From Pseudomonas hamedanensis (GTDB taxonomy: Bacteria; Pseudomonadota; Gammaproteobacteria; Pseudomonadales; Pseudomonadaceae): a stretch of 64,000 nt of DNA. Both the position numbers and the translations under genes were made by a program. The stretch covers positions 2,440,501 through 2,504,500 of the forward strand of contig NZ_CP077091.1 of assembly GCF_014268595.2 (NCBI RefSeq), read 5' to 3'. The notes beneath the pieces were generated by a model. It was not told the DNA's origin and did no database searches. It worked only from the letters and a program-made list of their open reading frames with translations. Below, in pieces: positions 54,522 to 62,248 of this stretch (position 1 is the stretch's first letter; each line of letters opens with the position of its first letter).

Positions 54522-54751
54522 TCCCCCTTGGGGGACCAACCTGAGCTGGCACAGCCTGGCTTGCGCTTGACGTCGCCACCCGGTAGCAGCGATCCCACTT
54601 TAATGCCACTTAAGTGGGAAACGCAGGGTGAACGTCATGCGGAACTCGGTCAACTCACCACACGGCATCCTGTTCCTCTTGGCGTCCCAATGACAGTTTC
54701 AGCCAAGTTTTCTTAGGTGGAAATACGACCCTCGTTCCCAGAGAGCATTTT
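54522..54751. other. 230-base island spacer, no gene supported
   Basis: Contains a small CCCACTT/AAGTGGG hairpin near 54594..54620 and an open frame without a ribosome site (54528..54716) that does not look like protein. It should hold the promoter of the HNH gene. Confidence 0.45.
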
Positions 54752-55474
54752 ATGTCCCGCAACTTTGTTTCAGAAGCAGATGCTGCAATTGCGCTGGATC
54801 TCGCACAACGAGTGGAAAGCGGTCACTTACGGCGCGCGGCGGCATTCAATCTTTTAACAACCATTCACCAGTTCGCGCCGCACACTGCCAACGCTTACTT
54901 AAATTGCTATCCGCACCTACGACGCGGTACACCTTGGAAAGCAACCGTAGCTGTACATGCTGTCCGAGCGATATTAGAAACTGTCGCATCTGTCGGGGCG
55001 AATAATTTGCTCACTGCCCTGCAATCCGTAAAAGGACATTTGGACTACTTTGCTGGTCGCGGAAAAAATCTCATCGCCTTACAAGCTCTGCTCCAAGAGT
55101 TCCAAATGCGGCTTGCAGTTTCGGCACAAATTTCCCACTCCGACCTCGATCTTGAAAGTCGAGTACGTAAAGCATCTGCAGATGATGCGGTCCTTCGACG
55201 CCAGAGGTTGGCTGTCGCAATCACAAAGCCGAAACGAACCGTACGTATCGTGCATGACTATTACCGTAATGCTGATGTCATTGTGGAGGTTCTGAATAGG
55301 GCTCAAGGTGCATGCGAAGGCTGCGGTGAGCCAGCGCCCTTCAATCGGCGATCAAATGGCACCGCTTACCTTGAGGTGCACCACATAGTTCGCTTGGCGG
55401 ATGACGGTAATGACACAGTCGAGAACGCAATTGCCCTCTGTCCGAACTGTCACAGACGCAAGCATTTCGGTTGA
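54752..55474 (+). CDS. HNH endonuclease
   Basis: 240 residues. The C-terminal ~60 residues are a zinc-ribbon HNH: CEGCGEPAPF, then the catalytic EVHHIVRLADDGNDTVENAIALCPNCHRRKH, with two Cys pairs and His-Asn-His in place. The N-terminal ~165 residues are helical and not recognised; they may choose the target. HNH proteins of this layout occur in restriction (McrA-like) and anti-phage settings, and also as cargo near integration sites. Start ATG 54752 follows CAGAGAGC. Codon use is AT-richer than the core genes. It is the tRNA-proximal gene of the island. Confidence 0.85.
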   Translation: MSRNFVSEADAAIALDLAQRVESGHLRRAAAFNLLTTIHQFAPHTANAYLNCYPHLRRGTPWKATVAVHAVRAILETVASVGANNLLTALQSVKGHLDYFAGRGKNLIALQALLQEFQMRLAVSAQISHSDLDLESRVRKASADDAVLRRQRLAVAITKPKRTVRIVHDYYRNADVIVEVLNRAQGACEGCGEPAPFNRRSNGTAYLEVHHIVRLADDGNDTVENAIALCPNCHRRKHFG

Positions 55475-55570
55475 CTGAACGATGAGGCCAGCCAAGTGCT
55501 TTGAAAGCGCAAAGAGTACGTAATTGGCATATGTCCTACAAACGTCCTCAACAAAACGCCAGAAACGAAA

Positions 55571-55604
55571 AAGCCCCCGTAATCAGCAATGATTACGGGG
55601 GCTT
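55571..55604 (-). terminator. terminator of tRNA-Ser, carried by the island
   Basis: AAGCCCCCGTAATCA and TGATTACGGGGGCTT flank a 4-base loop; on the minus strand TTTCG follows. It begins 17 bases beyond the tRNA 3' end. Confidence 0.88.
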
Positions 55605-55619
55605 CGTCTTGTTTCAATA

Positions 55620-55646
55620 ATGGCGGAGAGATAGGGATTCGAACCC
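55620..55646. repeat. 27-bp att repeat inside the intact tRNA-Ser 3' end
   Basis: Identical to 52583..52609; together they bound the mini-island. Confidence 0.9.
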
Positions 55647-55710
55647 TAGGTACCGGTGAAGGTACAACGGATTTCGAATCCGTCCCATTCGGCCACTCTG
55701 GCATCTCTCC
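55621..55710 (-). tRNA. tRNA-Ser (anticodon CGA)
   Basis: A 90-base class II tRNA with CCA encoded. Acceptor stem GGAGAGA pairs with TCTCTCC; the anticodon stem ACGGA/TCCGT holds loop TTCGAAA, anticodon CGA, reading UCG; the long variable arm is TGTACCTTCACCGGTACC; the T-arm is AGGGTTCGAATCCCT. It serves as the integration site for the mini-island on its 3' side. A GC-rich discriminator follows the likely -10 box, as in stringently controlled promoters. Confidence 0.95.
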
Positions 55711-55720
55711 AACGGCGCGC

Positions 55721-55749
55721 ATCATAACAACACTTCTACCGAAAGCAAA
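55721..55749 (-). promoter_or_regulatory. likely promoter of tRNA-Ser
   Basis: On the minus strand TTTGCT and TATGAT are 17 bases apart; then a GCGCGCC discriminator lies just before the tRNA 5' end. Confidence 0.55.
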
Positions 55750-55793
55750 CCCTCTTTCGAAAATTTCTTCGTGCTATCAGATGCTTGCGTCGA

Positions 55794-56507
55794 TTAAAGC
55801 GGTACACCCAGACGATTGGCGACTTCTTCGTAGGCTTCAATGACGTCACCGAGGCCTTGGCGGAAGCGGTCCTTGTCCATTTTCTTCTTGGTGTCCTTGT
55901 CCCACAGACGGCAGCCGTCCGGGCTGAACTCGTCACCCAGGACGATGGAGCCGTCGCTGAACACGCCGAATTCAAGCTTGAAGTCGACCAGCAGCAGGCC
56001 GGCGTCGTCGAACAGTTTGCTCAGGACTTCGTTAACCTTGAGCGACAGTTCTTTCATGCGTGCCAGTTGTTCGGCGGTGCCCCAGCCGAATGCCACGACG
56101 TGGGATTCGTTGATGAACGGGTCGCCCTTGGCGTCGTCCTTGAGGAACAGTTCGAAGGTGTACGGATTGAGCTTCATGCCCTCCTCGACGCCCAGACGCT
56201 TGACCAGGCTGCCGGCGGCGTAGTTACGCACGACGCATTCAACCGGGATCATGTCGAGCTTCTTCACCAGGCATTCGTTGTCGCCGAGCAGTTTGTCGAA
56301 CTGGGTCGGAATGCCGGCCGCTTCGAGCTTTTGCATGATGAAGGCGTTGAACTTGTTGTTCACCATACCTTTGCGATCGAGCTGTTCGATGCGCTTGCCG
56401 TCGAACGCCGAGGTGTCGTTGCGAAACAGCAGGATCAAGCGGTCAGCGTCGTCGGTCTTGTAAACCGATTTGGCTTTGCCGCGGTAGAGTTCTTCACGTT
56501 TTTCCAT
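55794..56507 (-). CDS. purC: phosphoribosylaminoimidazole-succinocarboxamide synthase
   Basis: A 237-residue SAICAR synthetase of purine biosynthesis, joining CAIR and aspartate with ATP. Motifs [39 protein letters not shown] and DFKLEFG...[14 protein letters not shown] are those of bacterial PurC, and the length equals E. coli (237). It is downstream of the MBL-fold gene by 28 bases, last in the dapA-bamC-MBL-purC run, and ends 84 bases before the tRNA-Ser gene. Confidence 0.97.
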   Translation of the reverse strand: MEKREELYRGKAKSVYKTDDADRLILLFRNDTSAFDGKRIEQLDRKGMVNNKFNAFIMQKLEAAGIPTQFDKLLGDNECLVKKLDMIPVECVVRNYAAGSLVKRLGVEEGMKLNPYTFELFLKDDAKGDPFINESHVVAFGWGTAEQLARMKELSLKVNEVLSKLFDDAGLLLVDFKLEFGVFSDGSIVLGDEFSPDGCRLWDKDTKKKMDKDRFRQGLGDVIEAYEEVANRLGVPL

Positions 56508-56535
56508 GATGGGCTCCGCTTGCTAAGTAGGTGGG

Positions 56536-57297
56536 CTAGGCGATGTGGCGCCAGTCGAGCCCTGAATCTTGATCGGCCAGTTGCAGCCAGTCCGGGTCGC
56601 ACCCGAGGGTGTCGACAAAACATTGCCGGGCCAGCTGCGGCAGGTTGTTCTTGCTGCTCAGATGGGCCAGGACCAGGTGTTGCAGCCCCTGCCAGCCCAA
56701 CTCGGCCACCAGGAATGCCGCCTGATGGTTGTTCAAATGTCCCAGCTCGCCGCCCACCCGCTGCTTGAGAAAGTACGGATAGTGCCCGCGCGCCAGCATG
56801 TCGCGACAATGGTTGGACTCGATCATCAACGCATCGAGGTCCCGATAACCGTCCAGCACCCGCTCGCAGTAGGACCCCAGATCGGTCAGCAGGCCGAAGC
56901 GCCGCTGTTCATGATCGCTGAAGACATACTGGGTCGGTTCCTGCGCATCATGGGCCACGGCAATGACCCCGATGTTCAGTGCGCCGATCTGCAGTTGCTC
57001 GCCGCCGGCCAGCAAGCCTGCGGGTTCAATCGGTTTGCGCATCCCGCGCAGTGTGCCGCGACTGAGGTAGACCGGCAGATTGTAGCGCCGAGACAGCAAA
57101 CCCACGCCATGCACGTGGTCGGCATGTTCGTGGGTTACGAGTATCGCGCTCAGTTGCGCCGGGTGCACACCCAAGCGCAGCAGGCGTTTTTCGGTTTCCC
57201 GCAGGGAAAAACCACAATCCACCAGCACATACGTATCAGCACTGGCGATCAGCGTGCCGTTCCCTTGGCTACCGCTGCCGAGAACGGCAAAACGCAT
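56536..57297 (-). CDS. MBL-fold metallo-hydrolase (YycJ/WalJ-like)
   Basis: A 253-residue metallo-beta-lactamase-fold enzyme. The metal motif is THEHADHVHG, with further ligands in VAHDAQEP, LTDLGSY and LAHLSSKNN; the opening FAVLGSGSQGNGTLI is typical of the YycJ/WalJ-like group, proposed to be DNA exonucleases. It begins six bases after bamC ends and is conserved between bamC and purC in pseudomonads as I remember. The substrate is not certain. Confidence 0.9.
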   Translation of the reverse strand: MRFAVLGSGSQGNGTLIASADTYVLVDCGFSLRETEKRLLRLGVHPAQLSAILVTHEHADHVHGVGLLSRRYNLPVYLSRGTLRGMRKPIEPAGLLAGGEQLQIGALNIGVIAVAHDAQEPTQYVFSDHEQRRFGLLTDLGSYCERVLDGYRDLDALMIESNHCRDMLARGHYPYFLKQRVGGELGHLNNHQAAFLVAELGWQGLQHLVLAHLSSKNNLPQLARQCFVDTLGCDPDWLQLADQDSGLDWRHIA

Positions 57298-57303
57298 GGT
57301 CGA

Positions 57304-58419
57304 TCAGCCCAGGTTGTCCTGAATCACGCTCAACACTTTACGGGCAACGTCAGCCGGTGCCACGGTGTTGATGTTTTTCTCGACGGTCACCTGAATGTTC
57401 TCGCCGACCTTGCTCAGGCGCACCTGATAGCGCTCGGCGCGGGCTTCGACTTCTTCCTTGCTCGGCGCGCTGCCGAACAGGCTGCTGAAGAAACCAGGCT
57501 TGTCGTCTTTCTTCTCGGCTTTTTCGGCCAGGTTGATGTAGTACAGGCCCAGGCTGCGGTTGATGTCTTCAACGCGCCATTCGCCTTGTTCCAGCGCGCG
57601 ACCGACGCTCGACCAGGCACGGTCCAGATCGGTGCCGACGTTCAACACCGGGTTGCCACTGCCGTCTTCGCTGAGGCTGACACGGCTCGGCGCGTCGAAA
57701 TCACGCGATGCCAGCATCGACACCGAACCGCCCTTCTCGGAAGTACGGCTCATGCTCGCGAGCATGTCGTCGACCAGCGCAGCGTCCAGGCCAGTGTTGA
57801 CCGAACGGTTGGTGAACGCGACGTCGGCCGTGCTGCCGGCAGGACGCTCGGCGCTGACCACGTAGATTTCACTGGTGTTGCGCTGCACGCCCGGTTCGAT
57901 GCGCACGCGCACACGGGTTTCGCTGTCGCTGGCGATGCCGGCGGCGCTCAGGCGCTTGGCCATGGACGCCGACATTTCGTCGGAATGCTGCCAGGTGGTG
58001 GTGAATTCGCCGGTCTGCGGGCGCTGCTCGTCCAGGCGGAAACCGTTGTCCTGGAAGAACTGCACCGCCACAGGCCAGACTTCGGCCGGGGGATGCTGGG
58101 CGACGACCCAACGCGAGTCACCGCTCTTTTGCAGCGAGTAATCGCTGGCATCGGCAACAGCGGACAACGGCTGCGGACGCGGCACGATGTATTCGCCCTT
58201 GGCGGTGTCGTCGGCGACGTTACGCGGGATCGGCAACAGCGGATCCAGACGCTTGGAGGTGCTGACATCCGGTGGCAGTTGCATCGGTGCAGTCTGTTGC
58301 GCTTGCAGGTAATCGCTACCACGGTCGCGGAAATAACCTTCCGGACCCCAGATCCATCCGCAGCCGCTGGTGCTGGAGATAATCAAGGCAAGTGCGGAAA
58401 GTCCGGCCATTCGCTTCAT
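57304..58419 (-). CDS. bamC: outer-membrane protein assembly factor BamC
   Basis: A 371-residue lipoprotein: the signal sequence ends in SSTSGC, the lipidated Cys near residue 20, followed by the conserved GPEGYFRDRGSDYLQAQQ. BamC is part of the BAM complex inserting beta-barrels into the outer membrane. Two helix-grip domains follow (residues ~100-200 and ~250-371). The ATG at 58419 has GAGGA upstream. It lies 17 bases after dapA, as in other gammaproteobacteria. Confidence 0.93.
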   Translation of the reverse strand: MKRMAGLSALALIISSTSGCGWIWGPEGYFRDRGSDYLQAQQTAPMQLPPDVSTSKRLDPLLPIPRNVADDTAKGEYIVPRPQPLSAVADASDYSLQKSGDSRWVVAQHPPAEVWPVAVQFFQDNGFRLDEQRPQTGEFTTTWQHSDEMSASMAKRLSAAGIASDSETRVRVRIEPGVQRNTSEIYVVSAERPAGSTADVAFTNRSVNTGLDAALVDDMLASMSRTSEKGGSVSMLASRDFDAPSRVSLSEDGSGNPVLNVGTDLDRAWSSVGRALEQGEWRVEDINRSLGLYYINLAEKAEKKDDKPGFFSSLFGSAPSKEEVEARAERYQVRLSKVGENIQVTVEKNINTVAPADVARKVLSVIQDNLG

Positions 58420-58436
58420 GCGTTGTACTTCCTCAA

Positions 58437-59315
58437 TTAAACCAGGACGCTGCACTGGCGCAGGGCCGTGCGAAGCGTTTCATGACAAGGTGTGCTCAGC
58501 CAGGTCAGTGGCAGGCGGATGCCTTCGTGCATCAGGCCCATCTCGACCAGCGCCCACTTCACCGGAATCGGGTTGGCTTCGATGAACAGATCTTTGTGCA
58601 GCGGCATCAGTTTTTCATTGATGGCCCGCGCGGTGTCGGCGTCACCCTTGAGCGCGGCTTCACACAGGTCGGCCATTTCACGCGGTGCGACGTTGGCGGT
58701 CACCGAGATGTTGCCTTTGCCGCCCAGCAGGATCAGCTCGACAGCGGTCGGATCATCGCCGGACAGCACGATGAAATCCTCGCTCACACCCTCGATGATC
58801 GCTTTGGCTCGCTTCAGGTCGCCGGTCGCTTCCTTGATGCCGATGATATTCGGCACGGTGGACAGGCGAATCACGGTCTCGGCCTGCATGTCGCAAGACG
58901 TGCGGCCCGGAACGTTGTAGAGAATCTGCGGAATGTCGACCGCTTCGGCGATGTGCTTGAAGTGCTGGTACAAGCCTTCCTGAGTCGGCTTGTTGTAATA
59001 AGGAACCACCAGCAGGCAGGCATCGGCACCGGCTTCCTTGGCATTGCGGGTCAGCTCGACGGCTTCGCGGGTCGAGTTGGCGCCCGTGCCGGCGATGACC
59101 GGAATACGCCCGGCGACCTGTTTGACCACGGCTTTGATGACGGCAATGTGTTCATCTACATCAAGGGTTGCCGACTCGCCGGTGGTGCCGACGGCGACAA
59201 TGGCATGGGTGCCGTTCTTGAGGTGGAAGTCCACGAGTTTGCTGAGGCTGTCCCAGTCCAGACGCCCTTGTGCATCCATGGGAGTGACCAGTGCCACCAT
59301 ACTGCCCGCAATCAT
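58437..59315 (-). CDS. dapA: 4-hydroxy-tetrahydrodipicolinate synthase
   Basis: A 292-residue TIM-barrel aldolase, first step of the lysine/diaminopimelate branch, joining pyruvate and aspartate semialdehyde. [12 protein letters not shown] is the substrate loop, LYNVPGRT holds the catalytic Tyr and [10 protein letters not shown] the Schiff-base Lys. Length equals E. coli DapA (292). The ATG at 59315 begins [13 protein letters not shown]. First gene of the dapA-bamC unit, divergent from gcvR. Confidence 0.96.
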   Translation of the reverse strand: MIAGSMVALVTPMDAQGRLDWDSLSKLVDFHLKNGTHAIVAVGTTGESATLDVDEHIAVIKAVVKQVAGRIPVIAGTGANSTREAVELTRNAKEAGADACLLVVPYYNKPTQEGLYQHFKHIAEAVDIPQILYNVPGRTSCDMQAETVIRLSTVPNIIGIKEATGDLKRAKAIIEGVSEDFIVLSGDDPTAVELILLGGKGNISVTANVAPREMADLCEAALKGDADTARAINEKLMPLHKDLFIEANPIPVKWALVEMGLMHEGIRLPLTWLSTPCHETLRTALRQCSVLV

Positions 59316-59642
59316 GAAACCGCTCCTGCCGGAAAAAGAGAGCGGTAATGGTACTGGCGCCAAGATGCTTGCACAAGCGAAGTACTGCGCTGCCGCCATT
59401 CCCCTTGGCGCCGCTTTTCGCTACCCTTCAGACTTTGATCGGTACTGATCAGCTTGTACGCCGGGTTCCAGCCTCCCTTTTCGGCCTCCCAGACCCCGTT
59501 CCTGCGTCGCCTCGACGCGCTCCCGCCACCGTGGAGCGAACCGCGAGCGCTTGCCGGGACTGACGGAACGGCACGCTCAGGCACTTCCCCGACGGACAAC
59601 GCGCGTAAACCTACCGACCGCTCATCGCTTTAGGAATGCTGC
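59316..59642. other. 327-base divergent gap between dapA and gcvR
   Basis: It should contain promoters for both genes. I see a small GATCGGTACTGATC dyad near 59438 but no confident promoter and no ORF worth calling. Confidence 0.6.
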
Positions 59643-60203
59643 ATGTCCACCCCCACAGTTCGCGAACAATTCCTTGTCATCAGTGCCCTCGGCGCCAACC
59701 CCATGGAGCTGACCAACGTCCTGTGCCGCGCCAGCCATGAAAACCGCTGCGCCGTAGTCACGTCACGCCTGACCCGCCACGGCGAGTGCAGCGCTCTGGT
59801 ACTGGAAGTCTCCGGTAGCTGGGACGCCCTGGCTCGCCTGGAAGGCAGCCTGCCGGTACTCGCCAAGCGTCACGCCTTCACCGTCAACGTGGTGCGCAGC
59901 GCGGCGCTGGAGAATCGTCCACAGGCCCTGCCCTACGTGGCTTACGTCAGCTCGGCCTATCGCCCGGACATCATTAATGAGCTGTGCCAGTTCTTCATGG
60001 ATCACAACGTCGAACTGGAAAACCTGACCTGCGATACCTATCAGGCGCCACAGACCGGTGGCACCATGCTCAACGCCACATTCACCGTGACCCTGCCGGC
60101 CGGCACCCAGATCAGCTGGCTGCGCGATCAGTTCCTCGATTTCGCCGATGCGATGAATCTGGATGCGCTGATCGAGCCCTGGCGCCCACAAAACCCAATG
60201 TAA
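59643..60203 (+). CDS. gcvR: glycine cleavage system transcriptional repressor-like (ACT domains)
   Basis: A 186-residue protein made of two ACT domains (FLVISALGANPMELTNVLCRASHENRCAVV at the start; YVAYVSSAYRPDIINELCQFFMDHNVELENL in the middle). In E. coli GcvR binds GcvA and represses gcvTHP. It precedes bcp by 10 bases, the usual gcvR-bcp pair. Whether it acts through a GcvA homologue in this organism is unknown. Confidence 0.88.
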   Translation: MSTPTVREQFLVISALGANPMELTNVLCRASHENRCAVVTSRLTRHGECSALVLEVSGSWDALARLEGSLPVLAKRHAFTVNVVRSAALENRPQALPYVAYVSSAYRPDIINELCQFFMDHNVELENLTCDTYQAPQTGGTMLNATFTVTLPAGTQISWLRDQFLDFADAMNLDALIEPWRPQNPM

Positions 60204-60213
60204 GGAAGCTTTA

Positions 60214-60687
60214 ATGGCCGTTGTCATCGACCAGCCGGTTGCGGATTTCGAAGCGCCTGCCACCAGCGGGCAAACCGTCAGCCTGTCTGCCTTGCAGGGC
60301 AAGCAAGTGGTGATCTATTTCTACCCCAAGGACAGCACCCCGGGCTGCACCACCGAAGGCCAGGGTTTTCGGGATCAATATGCGGCGTTCAAGGCTGCCA
60401 ATACTGAAGTCTTCGGCATCTCTCGCGATAGTTTGAAGTCGCACGAAAACTTCAAAGGCAAACAGGAATTCCCGTTCGAGCTGATCAGCGACAAGGACGA
60501 GGCGGTATGCCAGCTGTTCGACGTGATCAAGTTGAAGAAGCTGTATGGCAAGGAATACCTGGGCGTTGATCGCAGCACTTTCCTGATCGACAAGGATGGT
60601 GTGCTGCGTCAGGAATGGCGCGGCGTGAAGGTGCCGGGGCATGTTGATGCCGTGCTGGCTGCCGCTCAGGCTCTGAATAACGCCTGA
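60214..60687 (+). CDS. bcp: thioredoxin-dependent peroxiredoxin Bcp/PrxQ
   Basis: A 157-residue peroxiredoxin. The peroxidatic Cys45 is in PKDSTPGCTTEG. E. coli Bcp has its resolving Cys at position 50; here that position is Gln (TTEGQGF), and the only other Cys is Cys99. So it may work as a 1-Cys or atypical enzyme. AAGGAAGC lies upstream of ATG 60214. A REP doublet follows its stop. Confidence 0.93.
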   Translation: MAVVIDQPVADFEAPATSGQTVSLSALQGKQVVIYFYPKDSTPGCTTEGQGFRDQYAAFKAANTEVFGISRDSLKSHENFKGKQEFPFELISDKDEAVCQLFDVIKLKKLYGKEYLGVDRSTFLIDKDGVLRQEWRGVKVPGHVDAVLAAAQALNNA

Positions 60688-60712
60688 GTTTCTGCGTCGT
60701 TTGCACGGACGC

Positions 60713-60779
60713 CTTCGCGAGCAGGCTCGCTCCCACAGTTGATTGCATTTCAATTGGTGGGAGCGAGCCTGCTCGCGAA
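60713..60779. repeat. REP doublet, family C
   Basis: Inverted TTCGCGAGCAGGCTCGCTC units with a ~20-base spacer, between the convergent bcp and perM genes. Confidence 0.9.
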
Positions 60780-60807
60780 TAGCTTCTCTACAAATTCCAG
60801 ATCACCG

Positions 60808-61878
60808 CTACAACAACGGCGCCACCACCGGCTCCTTGCGCGGCCACGCATCAAGCACAGCCTTGAACAGCGTCGCCAACGGAATCGCAAAGAACACTCC
60901 CCAAAATCCCCACAGCCCACCGAACAACAGCACTGCGCAGATGATCGCCACCGGGTGCAAATTGACCGCTTCGGAAAACAGCAATGGCACCAGCACGTTG
61001 CCATCCAGCGTCTGAATGATTCCGTAGACCGCCATCAGGTAGATGAACTGATCGCTCCAGCCCCACTGGAACAAGGCAATCAGCATGACCGGCACGGTCA
61101 CGACCACGGCACCGACATACGGCACCACCACGGACAATCCGACCAGCAACGCCAGCAGCGCCGCATAGTTCAGGCCCAAGGCGATGAAGGCGATATAAGT
61201 CACGCCGCCGCAGATCACGATTTCGATGCCTTTGCCCCGAATGTAATTGGCGATCTGCCGGTTCATTTCCTGGGCGACCCGAGTGATCAGCGCGCGCTCG
61301 CGAGGCAGATAACCGCGCACCCACTCACCGATCATTGCGCGATCCTTGAGGAAGAAGAACACCAGAATCGGCACCAGCACCAGATAGATCATGATGTTCA
61401 CCAGCAACGGCAGGCTCGACAGCGAGAACGTCAGCGCCCACTGCCCGAACTTGCCGATCTCCCCCCGCGCCGCTTCGATGGCTTGCAACACCTGCTCGTC
61501 AGACACCAGATGCGGATAGCGCTCTGGCAGCAAGAGCAACAGCGACTGCCACTTGGCGAGCATGCCCGGCAGTTCGTTGAACAGCGTGATCAACTGATGC
61601 CACAGCAACGGCAGCACCACGACGATAAACAGCATCAGCACGCCCATGAACAGCGCAAACACCAACCCCACCGCCACGCCGCCGGGCACACGCATTCGCT
61701 CCAGCGTGACCACCAGACCTTGCATCAGATAGGCCAGCACCATCCCCGCCAGCACGGGCGCGAGCATGCCACCAAGGGTGAGCACGGCGGTGAAGGCGAG
61801 AAACAGCAGCACCGCCAGCACCACCGCTTCTTCATCGGAGAAATAACGCTGAATCCAGTCGCGTAACACTTTGAACAT
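60808..61878 (-). CDS. AI-2E/PerM-family membrane protein
   Basis: A 356-residue polytopic protein with about eight helices. Family marks include FFLKDRAMIGEWVRGYLPRE in the middle, VVVPYVGAVVVTVPVMLIAL and the C-terminal GGLWGFWGVFFAIPLATLFKAVL. The family includes E. coli PerM and TqsA (AI-2 exporter); some members work as ion antiporters, so a specific substrate is not assigned. ATG 61878 has AAGGG upstream. It lies 32 bases after tusA. Confidence 0.9.
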   Translation of the reverse strand: MFKVLRDWIQRYFSDEEAVVLAVLLFLAFTAVLTLGGMLAPVLAGMVLAYLMQGLVVTLERMRVPGGVAVGLVFALFMGVLMLFIVVVLPLLWHQLITLFNELPGMLAKWQSLLLLLPERYPHLVSDEQVLQAIEAARGEIGKFGQWALTFSLSSLPLLVNIMIYLVLVPILVFFFLKDRAMIGEWVRGYLPRERALITRVAQEMNRQIANYIRGKGIEIVICGGVTYIAFIALGLNYAALLALLVGLSVVVPYVGAVVVTVPVMLIALFQWGWSDQFIYLMAVYGIIQTLDGNVLVPLLFSEAVNLHPVAIICAVLLFGGLWGFWGVFFAIPLATLFKAVLDAWPRKEPVVAPLL

Positions 61879-61910
61879 CAATAATCCCTTCGGTTTTTAA
61901 CGCGGTCGCT

Positions 61911-62150
61911 TCAGGCTTTTTTCAACCAGTAACGGTAGACGCCAGCGTCGTCTTCTTCACGCAGCAGCGCATGACCGGCCAGTTTGGCAAAGGTACGGAA
62001 GTCACGCTGCGAGCCAGCATCCGTGGCGATCACCTTGAGCACAGCGCCGCTCTGCAGTTTATTGAGTTCCATTTTTGCCTTGAGCAGCGGCAACGGACAA
62101 TTCAGGCCACTGGCGTCCAGTTCCACGTCATGGGCTACAGCGTCAGTCAT
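61911..62150 (-). CDS. tusA: sulfur carrier protein TusA
   Basis: A 79-residue TusA/SirA-like protein: the Cys18 persulfide site in SGLNCPLPLLKAK, then VIATDAGSQRDFRTFAKLAGH. It relays sulfur from a cysteine desulfurase to tRNA 2-thiolation and other acceptors. Length and motif are complete. It precedes perM on the same strand and is divergent from the bepA-like gene. Confidence 0.93.
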   Translation of the reverse strand: MTDAVAHDVELDASGLNCPLPLLKAKMELNKLQSGAVLKVIATDAGSQRDFRTFAKLAGHALLREEDDAGVYRYWLKKA

Positions 62151-62248
62151 TGCGGCACTCCGTTCAGGTCATTCGGGCCACCTAGAATATCTGGTCGCAG
62201 CTTCGGTGTCCGGCTACAGTAAGGTCTTTGTCTTCTAAGGCTTTGTGC

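Noticed and set aside
54528..54716. 62-residue ORF between the immunity and HNH genes
   Set aside because: No ribosome site, low-complexity Pro/Gly/Leu composition, and no overlap or spacing that fits the module.
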